Shown piece by piece: positions 34,155 through 45,768 of a stretch of DNA of 64,000 nt. This stretch comes from Dryocosmus kuriphilus. Its lineage: Eukaryota; Arthropoda; Insecta; Hymenoptera; Cynipidae. Position numbers and translations under genes: made by a program. Under the pieces are notes generated by a model. That model was not told the DNA's origin. It was given only the letters and a program-made list of their open reading frames with translations, and made no database searches. Within the stretch, counting starts at the first letter, position 1. The number at the start of each line of letters is the position of its first letter. Where the stretch lies: NCBI GenBank assembly GCA_038277395.1, contig CM076190.1, forward strand, positions 183,026,001 through 183,090,000, read 5' to 3'.

Positions 34155-36150
34155 CCCTATTTAAGGGTAGTAAGGATACGATTTTTCAAATTTCTTCCTA
34201 GTGGGTCGTGTAGCTAATGTTGAGTAATAAAATATAGCGTTGAGATCAGATTGCTATCTATTAAAAAACGCAAGATAATGCCATGCCCCGCTAGCTTAAA
34301 ACATAAGCTAGCTGGGCAGGGGGTTAATTAGAGAGATAAAGTGGTAAAAAGTTATTTTTGCTAGTAATAAATAAGCAACAAACTAGAAGAAAGCAAAAAT
34401 AGGGTTAATCATAAAAATAATGAAAAATAATTTTCAGCCCCTGTTTAAGGGTAGTAAGGATACAATTTTTCAAATTTCTTTCTAGCGGGTCGTGTACCTA
34501 ATGTTGAGTAATAAATTACAGCATGGAGATGAGATTGATATCTTTAAAATATTGCAAGATACAGCCTTGTCTTGCTAGCTTAAAACTTAAGCTCGCTATG
34601 GGCAGGGGGTTAATTAGAGAGATAAGATGGTAAACAATTATTTTTTATAGTAATAAATTAGCAATAAACTAGAAAAACGTAGGGAGTCATAAAAATAATT
34701 TTAAAAAATCTGCCCGCTTCGCGGGCACATTCTCATCGCGCGAAGTATGAACGCGCTTAGGGCGCGCGTCTGTTGGCACTCGCTCTTCGCGCTCGATACA
34801 TTATTCACCTCGCGCTACGCGCTCGGTGTTTATGGATCGTATAAACCTTTAAATTAAACATTCCAAAAGGAACTATTTTACTTAAGGCTCTATCGCCCTT
34901 AAGGAATACATTCTCGTCATGACACTCGCGCTTCGCGCTCGATAATTACATTTTTTTAAAACACATTGTAAATTGGTCAAGTTTTTTAGTGATTTTCCAA
35001 ATTTTCACAATAGAGGATTTCGATTCTTAAAAGTAAAACGATGAGTCTTATAGATAAATTTTGTAGCTCTTTCCAAGGTGAACAATTCTGCTTGTTAATA
35101 TTTTCTCATATCTTGCATAGTTTTGCTAAAAATTGGTTTTCTTTATATTTCATAACATATTTCACGAATAACTCAAAAACTACGCGTCTGCTGAAAAAAA
35201 TGATAGAGAGCAAATTTGTAGATATTTTTGAGGCGAACAACTTTGTTTTTATTATTATTTTTGCGTATCTTGCATAGTTTGACGGGAAATTAAAAATTTT
35301 TTATTTTTAATAACGTTTTATAGATTAAAACAAAAACCGTGAATTTTATGAAAAAGTGGTTAAAATAAAATTGCTCGATATTTTTAAATTGAACAACTTT
35401 GGTCTTCATCAATTTTTCTTATCTCGAATATCTTGGCGGGAAACCAGAGTTTTTAAGTTTAATAGCGTTTTTTTGATGAAAAAAAAACCGTCCGTTTTAT
35501 CAAAAAACGGTTAAGACAAAATTTGTAGATTTTTTGAGATGAACAATTTTACTTTCTTACATTTTTTTTGTATCTCTCATAGTTTAGCCGGAAAATGGAT
35601 TTTTTGATTTTGTGAAAACCGTTTTTGATGGATAAAACCATAACTGTTGGTCAAAAACCGCTGGTTAACGAACTCGTCCTTTCTTTTTATCCCTTAAAGA
35701 AGTGTACCAAAGCGCACTCCAATCCGATTAGTCCTTCAAAAGTTATCGCGATCACAGACGACAACGACAACGACAACGACGACAACGACAACGACGACAA
35801 CGACAACAACGACGGCGACCACAGACAGACAGACACGGTCGTAAAAACCGTTTTTTCTGACTCAGGGCGTCTCAAAACGTGGAGATTTCATGAAATCCGC
35901 GAAAGTCAAATTTTACATAAATCTAATACCTTCTCTGATGAGAATGTAATAAGTTTTGACCCCTATTTAAGGGTAGTAAAAATACGATTTTTCAAATTTC
36001 TTCCTAGCGGGTTTCGTAGCTAATGTTAAGTAATAAATTATAGCGTTGAGAAAAGATTTATCTTTAAAAGATCGCAAGATAAAGCCTTGCCCCGTTAGCT
36101 TAAAACTTACGCTAGCGGGGCAGGGGGTTAATTCGATAGGTGCAAGAGCA
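34155..36150 (+). repeat. ~283-bp tandem repeat with stem-loop, interrupted
   Basis: CCCCT(A/G)TTTAAGGGTAG recurs at 34155, 34438 and 35959. The first two are 283 bases apart, and the third is displaced by a 1.25-kb HINE-like insertion (34703-35949). Each unit carries a stem-loop with GCTAGCTTA and TAAGCTAGC arms (34290-34312 in unit 1), followed by GGCAGGGGGTTAATT. No coding sequence is present. Confidence 0.8.
34703..35949 (-). mobile_element. HINE-like repeat 8, full length
   Basis: This complete member is in inverse orientation: AAAATCTGCCCGCTTCGCGGGC hairpin end, CATTCTCATC, CpG palindromes, CTTAAGG...CCTTAAG, at least four tandem units, and the ~110-codon plus-strand segment (35625-35948) with GACAAC microsatellite. 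It ends GATGAGAATGTAATAA. Because it sits inside a tandem repeat unit, the neighbouring units show the target: it entered a short A/T-rich tract with no obvious long target duplication, as expected for rolling-circle elements. Confidence 0.65.
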
Positions 36151-36320
36151 ACAAATTTTTGTTTGTGATAATAAATGAGTAATAAATTGGTAATATATTA
36201 TACCACTATTTTTATCTGGGTCCACTATAAATGCATCGCTAGCTTAATAGACATTTTTCTCGGCTCTCGGTTTCAATCGTTACAAATCAACGAAAGGAAT
36301 ATAGGTCCAACAACGAATGG
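36151..36320. other. Junction before copy 2
   Basis: AT-rich DNA ends at the start of the duplicated block (36321). No repeat end or transposon signature is visible at the junction. Confidence 0.4.
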
Positions 36321-36482
36321 CAGCCAAGCTAAGGATTATACAAGGGAAATAAGTCGATATCAGCGCAGTTGCCCATTATACTAAGGAAGAAATGTTCCTA
36401 GGCATTCTAATAGCTGATTGGCTGCCGCGACAAAAACGTATGTGACGTCACGACCGAACCGCACGGTATCAACGTATACCGC

Positions 36483-37735
36483 GGAATTCAAATTTATAAA
36501 AACATCTCCAAGAATTTTCTCTTATTCTGATACAAACTAAATGGTTACAATGTCAAAAAATCAAATATTGGAAACCTGGAAATGATTTAAAATTCTGGAA
36601 TTAACTTTCTTTGTTTTCTTTTTACTGACAGAACAAATTTTGCGCCGCCCCGTTTACGTTCTGTATATACCGCGCAATTCAATTTTATCAAACTACTACG
36701 TTTAACAATATCCTCTAATTCAATTGTTCTTATATAAAAGGAACAATATTATCTAATTGTAAATTTTGAAAATAATGTTATGTTCGTGAATGCCAATGTA
36801 TTTCACTGTTGTGAAATTTCACACATATAATTTTCAAACTTCGAAAATTTTAACTCTTTTAATATTAGATCTGGAACATGCTTGCTATGCTCAGATGAGT
36901 ATCCAAACAATGTTCTTTGAACATTTTCAAAGTTGATTTTTGAAGATCATTCCAAAAAGGTCAATTTCAAAATTTTATAGGTCCTATTCTGCCCTCACAA
37001 CATTAAGAAAAGTAGTAAAACCTACAAATTAGTTAACCTCAAATTTATGATCTTTACTATTATAGATTTTTAAGAATAAAGATCATACTTGTAAAGAGGT
37101 TAATAATAGGCGGTTGACTGTGACGATAGGATACTCATCCTAAGTGTAGTTTTACGACTTTTCTTAATATTATTAGAAGGGCAGAATAGGATCTATAAAA
37201 TTTTAAAATTGACATTATTTGAATGATCTTCAAAAATCAACTTTGAAAATGTTCAAACAACATTGTTTGGATACTCATCTCAGCAATACAAGCATGTTTC
37301 AAATCTAATATCAGAAAAGTTAACATTTTCGAAGTTTGAAAATTATATTTTTGAAACTTCACATAACAGTGAAATACATTATCATTCACGAACTCAACAT
37401 TATTTCCAAAATTTACAATTAGATTATTTTATTCTTTTTAAATAATAACAATTGAATTAGAGGGTATTGTTAAACGTAGTGGTTTGATACATTTTAATTG
37501 TGCAGTATATTATAGAGAACGTAAACTTGCACGGCGTACGTTACATTACGTTACGGCCGCGTTGCACAGTCTCAACATACGAGTATACCGCGGAATTCAA
37601 ATTTATAAAAAGAACTCCAACAATTTTCTCTTACTCTTATACAAAGTGAATGGTTACAGTGTGAAAAAATCAAACGTTGTAAGCTTGAAAATGCTTTTTA
37701 ATACTGGAATTAACATTTGTTTTTTTTTTTTTTAC
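36483..37735. repeat. Inverted repeat flanked by direct repeats (copy 2)
   Basis: This is the duplicate of 163-1420, with arms at ~36647-37025 and ~37138-37510 and only scattered substitutions. It offers a second sequence for judging which positions of the hairpin have changed. Confidence 0.7.
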
Positions 37736-38885
37736 TAATGGAACAGATTCTGAAAGTTTTTCTTTAAATCTCAAAAAATTAGGAAAATCTTCTTTCATCA
37801 AATAATATACAAAAAAAAAGAAAGTGAAACTTTAGAATATCTAAAAGTATTTTTTTTTGGACCAACCTAGTGCACATATTGGGGTGGTCAAAAAAAAAAA
37901 TATTTTGGATTTTTTCATGTCTCACCCTCTCGTTTTGTCTTATTTGTCGAAAAAATATTTAGCAGTATTACCACACGCATAACCTTTTCTTTCTGATGCT
38001 GTTTCGGTAATATCTCCCAAATATTCTAAGCATAATATGAAAAAATCAATCAGGCCCTACTTTAAAAAAACTATTTTTAATCTTTTTTTTAAATTTTTGC
38101 ATACTTTTATTTTAGTTTAAAATGTAGACTAAAGAAATTAAGTGATTAAAATTTTACGTTTCATTGACTTCCATGAAAATATATTCTAAGATAAAAGAAA
38201 CTTGCAAATTTTTTTTTTTAAAGGGCACTGCATTTTTTAAAAAGTTTAAGCCTTAAATATTCGGGAGGCGTCCCCAAAAAGCAACCAGAAAGAAACCGAG
38301 GTGTGAAAATTCTTTTGAGAGGAAATTGGTTCAGGTTAGGTTTGTGTGGGGTCATATACTTTAGGAGTCGTGCCCTACCTCTAAACATTTTTTAAAAGTC
38401 TCAAAAAATTAGGATAAGCTGAAAATAACACAAAATAATAAGACAAAAGGAGAGTTATTGTAAGTGTAATCGTTTGTATTAGAATAAGATTGGGCTGGAC
38501 CAATGCGAACAAGACGGTAATTTGGGAATCTTGGTTAAAAAGGCTGGAATCTAAGCTGGAAACCAAGTGGAAGTCTAGGTCTGAAATTAGGCTTTGGGTA
38601 TTGTTGGCATTGAGGCTAGAAAGGTAGGAGAGGAAATCCAAATGGTGAAGATGGATATCGATTTTTAAATGGTCTTTTACCCTGTTTGTTATGATTTTTG
38701 GTTCCATCTTGATTGTAGTTCTGACTGTTCTTGTTTTCCGTTTTGTCCTCTTTATTATTTTCCGCGTGATTTTTACCACTGTTACCGTTATTTCGTTGCT
38801 GTTAATTTTTATCCTCGATCTTTGGTTCGGGTATTTGAAGCCAGCCTAAAATGACATCAGTATTTTTCATCAAAAATTATTTTTT

Positions 38886-40130
38886 ACATTCTCATCAGAG
38901 AAAGTACTAGATTTATGTAAAATTTGACTCCCCCCCAGTTTTCATCAAATCTCCACGTTTTAAGACTTCCTGAGTCAAAAAAAACGGTTTATACGACGGA
39001 GTCTGTCTGCCTGTTGTTGTCGTTGTCGTTGTCGTAGTCGTTGTCGTTGTTGTCGCTGTCGTTATCGTTGTTGTCGTTGTCGTTATCGTTGTTGTCTGTG
39101 GTCGCGATAACTTTCGAAAGACTAATCGGATTGGATTGTGCTGTAGCACACTTTTTCAGGGTACAAAAAGGAAGGACGAGTTCGTTAACCAGTGGCTTTT
39201 GACTAGTGGTTATGGTTTTATCCATCAAAAACGGTTTTCACAAATCAAAAAATCAATTTTCCGGCTAAACTATGCGAGATACAGAAAAAATAGTAGAGAG
39301 TAAAATCGTTCATCTTAAAAAGATCTACAAATTTTGTTTCAACTGTTTTTCGACAAAATGCACGGTTTTTGTTTTAATCGAGAAAACGTTATTAAAAACA
39401 AGAAACTGTGTTCTCTTGCCAAAATATTCAAGATGCGGAAAACATGATAATAAACAAAGTGGTTCAGCTTAAAAAGATGTACAAATTTTTCATGAATGAT
39501 TTTTCGAGAAAATGCACGGTTTTTGTTTTAATCGAGAAGAACTTTATTAAAAATCAAAAATTCTAATTTCCCGCCAAACTATACAAGATTCGAAAAAAAT
39601 GAGAATAAATAAAGTGGTTCACCTCAAGAAGATCTACAAATTTGCTCCCTTTCATTTTTTTGAACAGACGCGTAGTGTTTGAGTTATTCGTGAAATATGT
39701 TATGAAATATAAAGAAAACCACTTTTTAGCAAAACTATGCAAGATATGAGAAAATATTAACAAGCAGAATTGTTCACCTTGGAAAGTGCTACAAAATTTA
39801 TTAATAAGACTCATCGTTTTACTTTTAAGAAGCGAAATCCTGCATTGTGAAAATTTAGAAAATCACAAAAAGCGTTACCAATCTACAATGTGTTTTAAAA
39901 AAATGTAATTATCGAGCGCGAAGCGCGAGTGCCATGATGAGAATGTATACCTTAAGGGCAAGAGAGCCTTAAGTAAAATAATTTCTTTTGTAATTTTTAA
40001 TTTAAGGGTTTATACGATCCATAAACACCGAGAGCGTAGCGCGAGTGACAATAGACGCGCGCCGTAGGCGCGCTCATACTTCGCGCGAGGCGCGCGATGA
40101 GAACGTGCCCGCTAAGCGGGCAGATTTTTT
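38886..40130 (+). mobile_element. HINE-like repeat 1 (copy 2)
   Basis: This duplicate of 2567-3783 has the same end structures and a longer GTCGTT-type microsatellite (~38999-39100). ATTTTTTACA appears on both sides (38879-38888 and 40124-40133). Most of that is shared by the ends of other family members, so I do not take it as a true 10-bp target duplication. Confidence 0.6.
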
Positions 40131-40778
40131 ACAGTGTTTTCTGTGCAATCCTGATGAAGCATGGCATCTGCAGTTTTTATCAAAATTAAGTTATTTACAT
40201 CCGTTTTTTCGAAATCCTGATGAAAAATCGTGACATCTGCATTTTTCATTAAAGAAAAGTTTTCTCATCGTTGGATTTGTAAAGGGAAAATTAATCTATC
40301 TATGCTAATCATAACTAAAAATTGTCATTATATTTCGACGTAGGTAATTCACAAAATCCTGATAACGAAACATGAAATCCGTATTCTGCATTAAAAATTA
40401 GTTTCTTGTATTGTTGAATTGTTCATGAAAAAGACAAATCTATGTATACAAATCCAGATTAAAAATTGTATTTATTTTTCCAGATAAGATTTAAAATTGT
40501 ATGCAATTATTTACGATTCTATATATTAATTATAAGAAGTTCATATGAATGGGATACATGACAAATATAAAAGTTTAATCGAAAGAACGCGATTTTGAAA
40601 CATATTTTCAAATTTATTGATTCAACAAAAAGGCACTACTGCATGGAATAAAATCTATAGCTACATAAACTAACGATATTTATCCTTGGTTTGGGCACAA
40701 ATATCGTTGGAAATGAACCAACGATATTAGCAAAATATTTTAAATAGGGATTTGCATTATAATTCATTTTGACTATAA

Positions 40779-41353
40779 CACTGAACAACAAAATATGACC
40801 TATGTGGGGTTGGGATGAGACATATCATTTCCATGGTAGTTTTCTGTGCTGAATCGAAATCTGACCTCCGTTTTTCTCCATCATATCAAGTTTTTGAGAT
40901 TTTTTAAGTTAAAAATTTTTTCAAAAAATCACAAATCGTGTGATAAAAGGGTGAAAAAAATGTTTTCCGCACAAAGCGAGACATGATTTCGATGTATTTT
41001 TGAACGCAGAATCCACTGGTATTTTTTTTTTTTGTTTTTTCGATATCTCATATAGTTTTTGAGATAATTTAAAAAAAAAAAAAAAAAAAACACGAAAAAA
41101 ATGGTTTTACGAAAATCCTTATATTTAAGTGAATAAATTTTATTTTTTAGTCACTCTGGTGTCATTCTCTTCGTTTATTGATGCAGAAAAAATGACGAAA
41201 AAGTTTACAGTTCCTGCTGTAACGGTTCGAAAGATACAAGGCAGAGAACTTGTCTCTTTCTAAAGAGTTGCCAATTTGACGGTTTACAAGTACTCGAGGA
41301 GAATCATTGTACTTTTTCTAATATCTCATTGCATTAATATCTTTAATATTTGC
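40779..41353. repeat. Left inverted repeat of the CACTG element
   Basis: It is complementary to 43337-43907 along its full length apart from scattered substitutions and A/T-run indels. Confidence 0.9.
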
Positions 41354-41415
41354 AATAACAATAATAATAATAATTCAATGATTTAAAAAATATATTTATA
41401 AGCGGCTACTACTCC

Positions 41416-43059
41416 CTAGAAACTTTTTCTTTTGCATGCTCGACGGTGATGAGCATTTGGTTCATCAGTCATGAGCCTCCAGCAGTAGTCTGCTAAAGCG
41501 TTCATACTCCACTTTCCTTGGTATCTGTTTTCGATTTCAGCGATGTCTTGATGAAACCGTTCCCCGTGTTCATCACTGACTGCCCCTAAATTCTCTGGGA
41601 AGAAGTGCAAGTGCGAGTGAAGAATGTGAATCTTTAGTGACATGTTCACTTTCAATTCCTTGAAGTTCTGCAGCATAGTGTTTATCAGGTGTTTGTACTT
41701 TCTGGATTTTGTGTTCCCCAAGAAATTGTTTATGACAGCTTTTACTGACAACCAAGTTTTTCTCTCAAGGTCAGTCAAGGTTGTTTCGAAATCACAATCC
41801 AACATTAGTTGTCGGATTTGGGGTCCCTGAAAAACTCCTTCCTTGATTTTAGCTTCACTAAGCTTAGGGAATTTTCTTTTCAAGAAACGATGACCTTCCC
41901 CATTTTTATCCATTGCTTTGATAAAGTTTTTTACGATGCCGAGCTTTAAATGTAATGGTGGTAGTAATATTTTTTCACGATCAACCAATGGTTTTTGAGC
42001 AACGTTCATTTTTCCTGGTTCTAACGTCTTTCTGGCTGGCCAAACTTTAACATTATAATGTTGGTCTCGTGCTCTGCTGTCCCAGGTGCATAGAAAGCAA
42101 CAAAATTTTGTGTAGCCAGATTGCAATCCGAGAAGAATACCTATTACTTTGAAATCACCACAGATAGACCACTGATGTGATTTGTAATTTATTTTTTCAA
42201 GTAATAATTCCATAACAGCATAGCACTCTTTCATATTGGTGGCATGAGCGATGGGTATTGATGGATATTCATTTCCATTATGCAAGAGAACACCTTTCAA
42301 ACTGTGTTTATTTGCATCAATGAATAAGCGCCAATTCTCTGGCTGGTGTTCATGACCAAGGCTCTTAATAAGACTATCTACATCGGTACAATAGATGAGA
42401 GTATCTTGACTGGAAAAAAAAAATATATTAAAATTTTTATCTCGATTTCTGTAAGTAATTTTTACATCTTTTTTTAATAAATTTTTTTCTTTGAGCCTAG
42501 AGCCTAAGATTTCAGCTTGATTTTTCGATAAATTTAGGTCCCTTATCAAATCATTTAATTCTTTCTGGTCGAATAATTCTGGCAAGTTGCTGGTCGATTT
42601 ATATTTTACGATTTGATTTTCATCAGCATTGATTTCTTCTGCTTTTTGGTTTACAGAATTGCCTGGTAAAGAATCGTTATAGTCATAAGCAGCTTTTGTC
42701 ACGGAAGGAATATTAGGGTAAATAGTGCTGTTCTTGCATTGTGATAAGTAGCCTTTTACTTCTGTTAAACAAAAATAACAATCATCGATATGGTTTTGAG
42801 GTTCTCTCCAAAAAGTAGGAAAAGTGAATTTAAAAAGTCGATCAAAGTCTCCTCGTTGTACTGACCATAATTTATTAGCACAAGTTTTACAGCAGCTGTT
42901 GGGTATTCAACTTTTTTCTCCATTATCGGGCTTAATCTGAAAATATATTTCGTAGCCTTCTCGCATTGTAGGAGAAATGTTTTGTCTCATTTTAGGTGGG
43001 ATGAAAATACCGCAAACGTAGCAAAAGCTATCGGGATGATTTTTGCAGCTGTTCTGCAT
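41416..43059 (-). pseudogene. Transposon protein of GERFHQDI type, one in-frame stop
   Basis: A continuous minus-strand frame runs from ATG 43059 to 41416 (~547 codons), broken only by a TGA at 42909-42907. The N-terminus has paired cysteines (DSFCYVCG, then CCKTCANKLW and DDCYFC), suggesting zinc binding. The main part has FIDANKHSLKGVLLHNGN, CGDFKVIGILLGLQ, KFCCFLCTWDSR, LPPLHLKLGI and SDEHGERFHQDI. I know this protein type as a common uncharacterised repeat protein in arthropods and cnidarians. The conserved acidic residues (FID, CGD, GER) could be a DDE site, which is inference. Its position inside long inverted repeats with a target duplication supports a transposase role. Confidence 0.7.
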
Positions 43060-43336
43060 TTTGCAATCGTTGCAAACTGAGCTCTGAATAAAAGCCTAGC
43101 GCAAATATGTTGGAATTAAATAGAAATAGTTCATGTTCTATAGCACGTACAATGGTAGCATACGCTGTGACTCCACAGAGGGCTAGCATCAAATGAAGAT
43201 CGGATAGCGCGGAGCACGAATAGCGCGATATGAACAAGAGTAGTATGATAATGGAGGGTAGAGAAGTGGAGGGGAGACGCGCATGTGCCATGAACAGTTT
43301 TCTTCCAAACGAAGCTCTGTGAATATTGTGAATATA

Positions 43337-43907
43337 GCAAATATTAAAGATATTAATGCAATGAGATATTAGAAACAGTACAATGATTCGCCTCGACTAC
43401 TTGTAAACCGTCAAATTGGCAACTCTTTAGAAAGAGACAAGTTCTCTGCCTTGTATCTTTCGAACCGTTACAGCTGGAACTGTACACTTTTTCGCAATTT
43501 TTTCTGTATCAATAAACGAAGAGAATGACATCAGAGTGACTAAAAAATAAAATTTATTCACTTAAATATAAGGATTTTCGTAAAACCATTTTTTTTCGTT
43601 TTTTTTTTTTTTTTTTTTTTTTAAATTATCTCAAAAACTATATGAGATATCGAAAAAACAAAAAAACCAGTGGATTCTGCGTTCAAAAATACATCGAAAT
43701 CATGTCTCGCTTTGTGCGGAAAACATTTTTTTTACCCTTTTATCACACGATTTGTGATTTTTTGAAAAAATTGTTAACTCACAAAATCTCAAAAACTTGA
43801 CATGATGGAGAAAAACGGAGGTCAGATTTGGATTCAGCACAGAAAACTACCATGGAAATGATATGTCTCATCCCGACCCCACATAGGTCATATTTTGTTG
43901 TTCAGTG
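43337..43907. repeat. Right inverted repeat of the CACTG element
   Basis: It is complementary to 40779-41353. It starts at the GCAAATATTAAAG block and ends at TTCAGTG. Confidence 0.9.
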
Positions 43908-44410
43908 TAATTATTAATGAATCAAAATTTGAAATCGTTAAAACAAAGATATTATAATTTTAACGGAGGTTTTAAAATTTATAATCGATTTCCCAGTTTA
44001 CCTTAAAAACTAAAAATATTTAAAAAGGCCTTATGGAAATAAAAATGGGTGTAATTAATAGCAAACTTGTTTTTGATTTTTTATGTTGTCTAACAAGTTG
44101 GATTCGAACTTACATAATTTGCCGGTATTTCTTACTGTTTCGTGACGCTGTTCTAGCTAGGCCCTAACTAGATCATCTACCTAGGACCAATTTAAGGTCC
44201 TATTTACAGCCTAGCTATGCCCTAGGGTTCGTAAAGTTTTTTTTTACCCGTAACGCCAGTAGGGCCTCAGAAGGGCCCAGAGAGTGCCTAATGAAATTAT
44301 TATGGAAAAGTATACATAAATAATAGGTAATTCGCGACTCATATTTCAAACGAATTTTTATTTTATTTATTATTTTTATTATTTTTATTTATTAGATTTA
44401 GATTTTAGAT

Positions 44411-44445
<35 letters not shown>

Positions 44446-44446
<1 letters not shown>

Positions 44447-45768
44447 GAGGGCCTACCCAAAAGAAACCGAACTGATGTTGTGGGGAGCGGAGTTGTTGTA
44501 GTACCGGGTTTTTGCCGGTAGGTGCGTGTAGAGGCACTTTTCACCAGTTAGTATGCCAACTGCTATCACTGTGTAAGGTTGCATTTGGTGTCTGCAATTT
44601 TTTTTGTGACTGTTGCTTTGCGCGCTCGTCGTTTTTTGTGATGGTTGATTTTCGTGATCAGCGTGCCAACGTGAGGTTTTGCTTCCTGCTCGGGAAAACG
44701 GGCACAGAAACTCTTCAAATTTCAAAAACGGCCTACAAGGATGATGCTATGGGAAAAACTCAAGTGTTCGAGTGGTTTTCTCGTTTTAAAAGTGGGGAAA
44801 TGTCAATTGACGATCAACCTCGCTCTGGACGTCCTTCGACGGCCCGAACCGACGAAAATGTTGAGAAAATTCGTGAAATCATCCTGGAAGATCGACGAAG
44901 GACCATCGAAGAAGTTGTGGAGAAATCTGGCGTGAGTTGGAGTTCAGTACAGAGAATTCTAAGTGAAGATTTGGGGATGAGAAGAGTGGCTGCAAAATTT
45001 GTTCCCCGACTGCTGACTGCAGAGCAAAAACAAGGCCGCGTGCAAGCATGCTCTGCTTTGAAGGAGGAATTCCAAAATGATCCAAACTTTTTTTCCAAGG
45101 TCATAACAGGTGACGAATCGTGGTGTTATGGATACGATCCTGAAACTAAGCAACAGTCAAGTCAATGGAAGACTCAAAATTCGCCTCGCCCTAAAAAAGC
45201 TCGTCAGGTGAGGTCAAACATTAAGACGATGCTCATTTGTTTTTTAGATGTGAGAGGAGTCGTCCATCCAGAATTTGTTCCACCGGGTCAGACAGTTAAT
45301 CAGGCATTTTACCTGGAAGTCTTGAAAAGATTGCGCAACAGTTTACGACGGAAAAGGCCTGATTTGTGGCAGTCGGGGAACTGGTTTTTCCACCATGACA
45401 ACGCCCCTGCTCACACAGCTCTTTCTGTGCGCCGATTTTTGACCAAAAATAGCATGGCCACTGTTCCTCACCCACCCTATTCACCCGATTTAGCCCCCTG
45501 TGACTTTTTTTTATTCCCCCGAATGAAAAGGGACATGAAAGGAAAGCGTTTTGCGGACGTAGCTGAAGTGAAGGAAAAAACGACGGAGGCGCTGTCAAGC
45601 ATCACAAAAGAGGAATTTAAAAAATGTTTCGAACAATGGAATAAAAGATTAGATGAGTGTATTGTCTCCAATGGAGCGTACTTTGAAGGAGATTAAATGT
45701 TTTTTGTAGAAAAATCAAAATAATAACTTTGTACAAAAGTAGTTCGGTTTCTTTTGGGTAGGCCCTCG
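44446..45768 (+). mobile_element. mariner transposon, complete
   Basis: It is inserted in the (TA)n run that is uninterrupted in copy 1. Perfect 28-bp terminal inverted repeats begin CGAGGGCCTACCCAAAAGAA (44446-44473 and 45741-45768), and TA flanks both ends. The total length of 1323 bp is typical of mariner. Confidence 0.95.
44641..45696 (+). CDS. mariner transposase, apparently intact
   Basis: The 351-codon frame from ATG 44641 (MVDFRDQRANVRFCFLLGK) to a TAA is close to the usual mariner length. The N-terminal half has the helix-turn-helix DNA-binding region, including AYKDDAMGKTQVFEWFSRFK and RSGRPST. The catalytic triad is D in ITGDESWCYG, D in FFHHDNAPAH and D in SPDLAPCDFF, with 34 residues between the last two (D,D34D). 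The frame is also open 43 codons upstream, but position 44641 matches the family start. No lesion is visible and both terminal repeats are perfect, so the element could be active. It cuts and pastes at TA sites. Confidence 0.95.
   Translation: MVDFRDQRANVRFCFLLGKTGTETLQISKTAYKDDAMGKTQVFEWFSRFKSGEMSIDDQPRSGRPSTARTDENVEKIREIILEDRRRTIEEVVEKSGVSWSSVQRILSEDLGMRRVAAKFVPRLLTAEQKQGRVQACSALKEEFQNDPNFFSKVITGDESWCYGYDPETKQQSSQWKTQNSPRPKKARQVRSNIKTMLICFLDVRGVVHPEFVPPGQTVNQAFYLEVLKRLRNSLRRKRPDLWQSGNWFFHHDNAPAHTALSVRRFLTKNSMATVPHPPYSPDLAPCDFFLFPRMKRDMKGKRFADVAEVKEKTTEALSSITKEEFKKCFEQWNKRLDECIVSNGAYFEGD

Larger units (their letters stand above)
40779..43907 (-). mobile_element. DNA transposon with CACTG ends, ~575-bp inverted repeats
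   Basis: Copy 1 gives the empty site (GACTATAATTATTAATG at ~4432-4448). Here TAA is duplicated on both sides (40776-40778 and 43908-43910) of an element beginning CACTGAACAACAAAATATGA and ending with its complement. The inverted repeats extend over 40779-41353 and 43337-43907. CACTR-type ends with a 3-bp duplication fit CACTA-like elements, but other superfamilies with 3-bp duplications cannot be excluded. One long minus-strand gene lies inside. Confidence 0.85.

Noticed and set aside
38879..40133. 10-bp target duplication ATTTTTTACA around HINE-like repeat 1
   Set aside because: Other family members have T-runs at the hairpin end and TTTTTACA or TATTACA at the other end, so most of the match belongs to the element or to A/T-rich targets.
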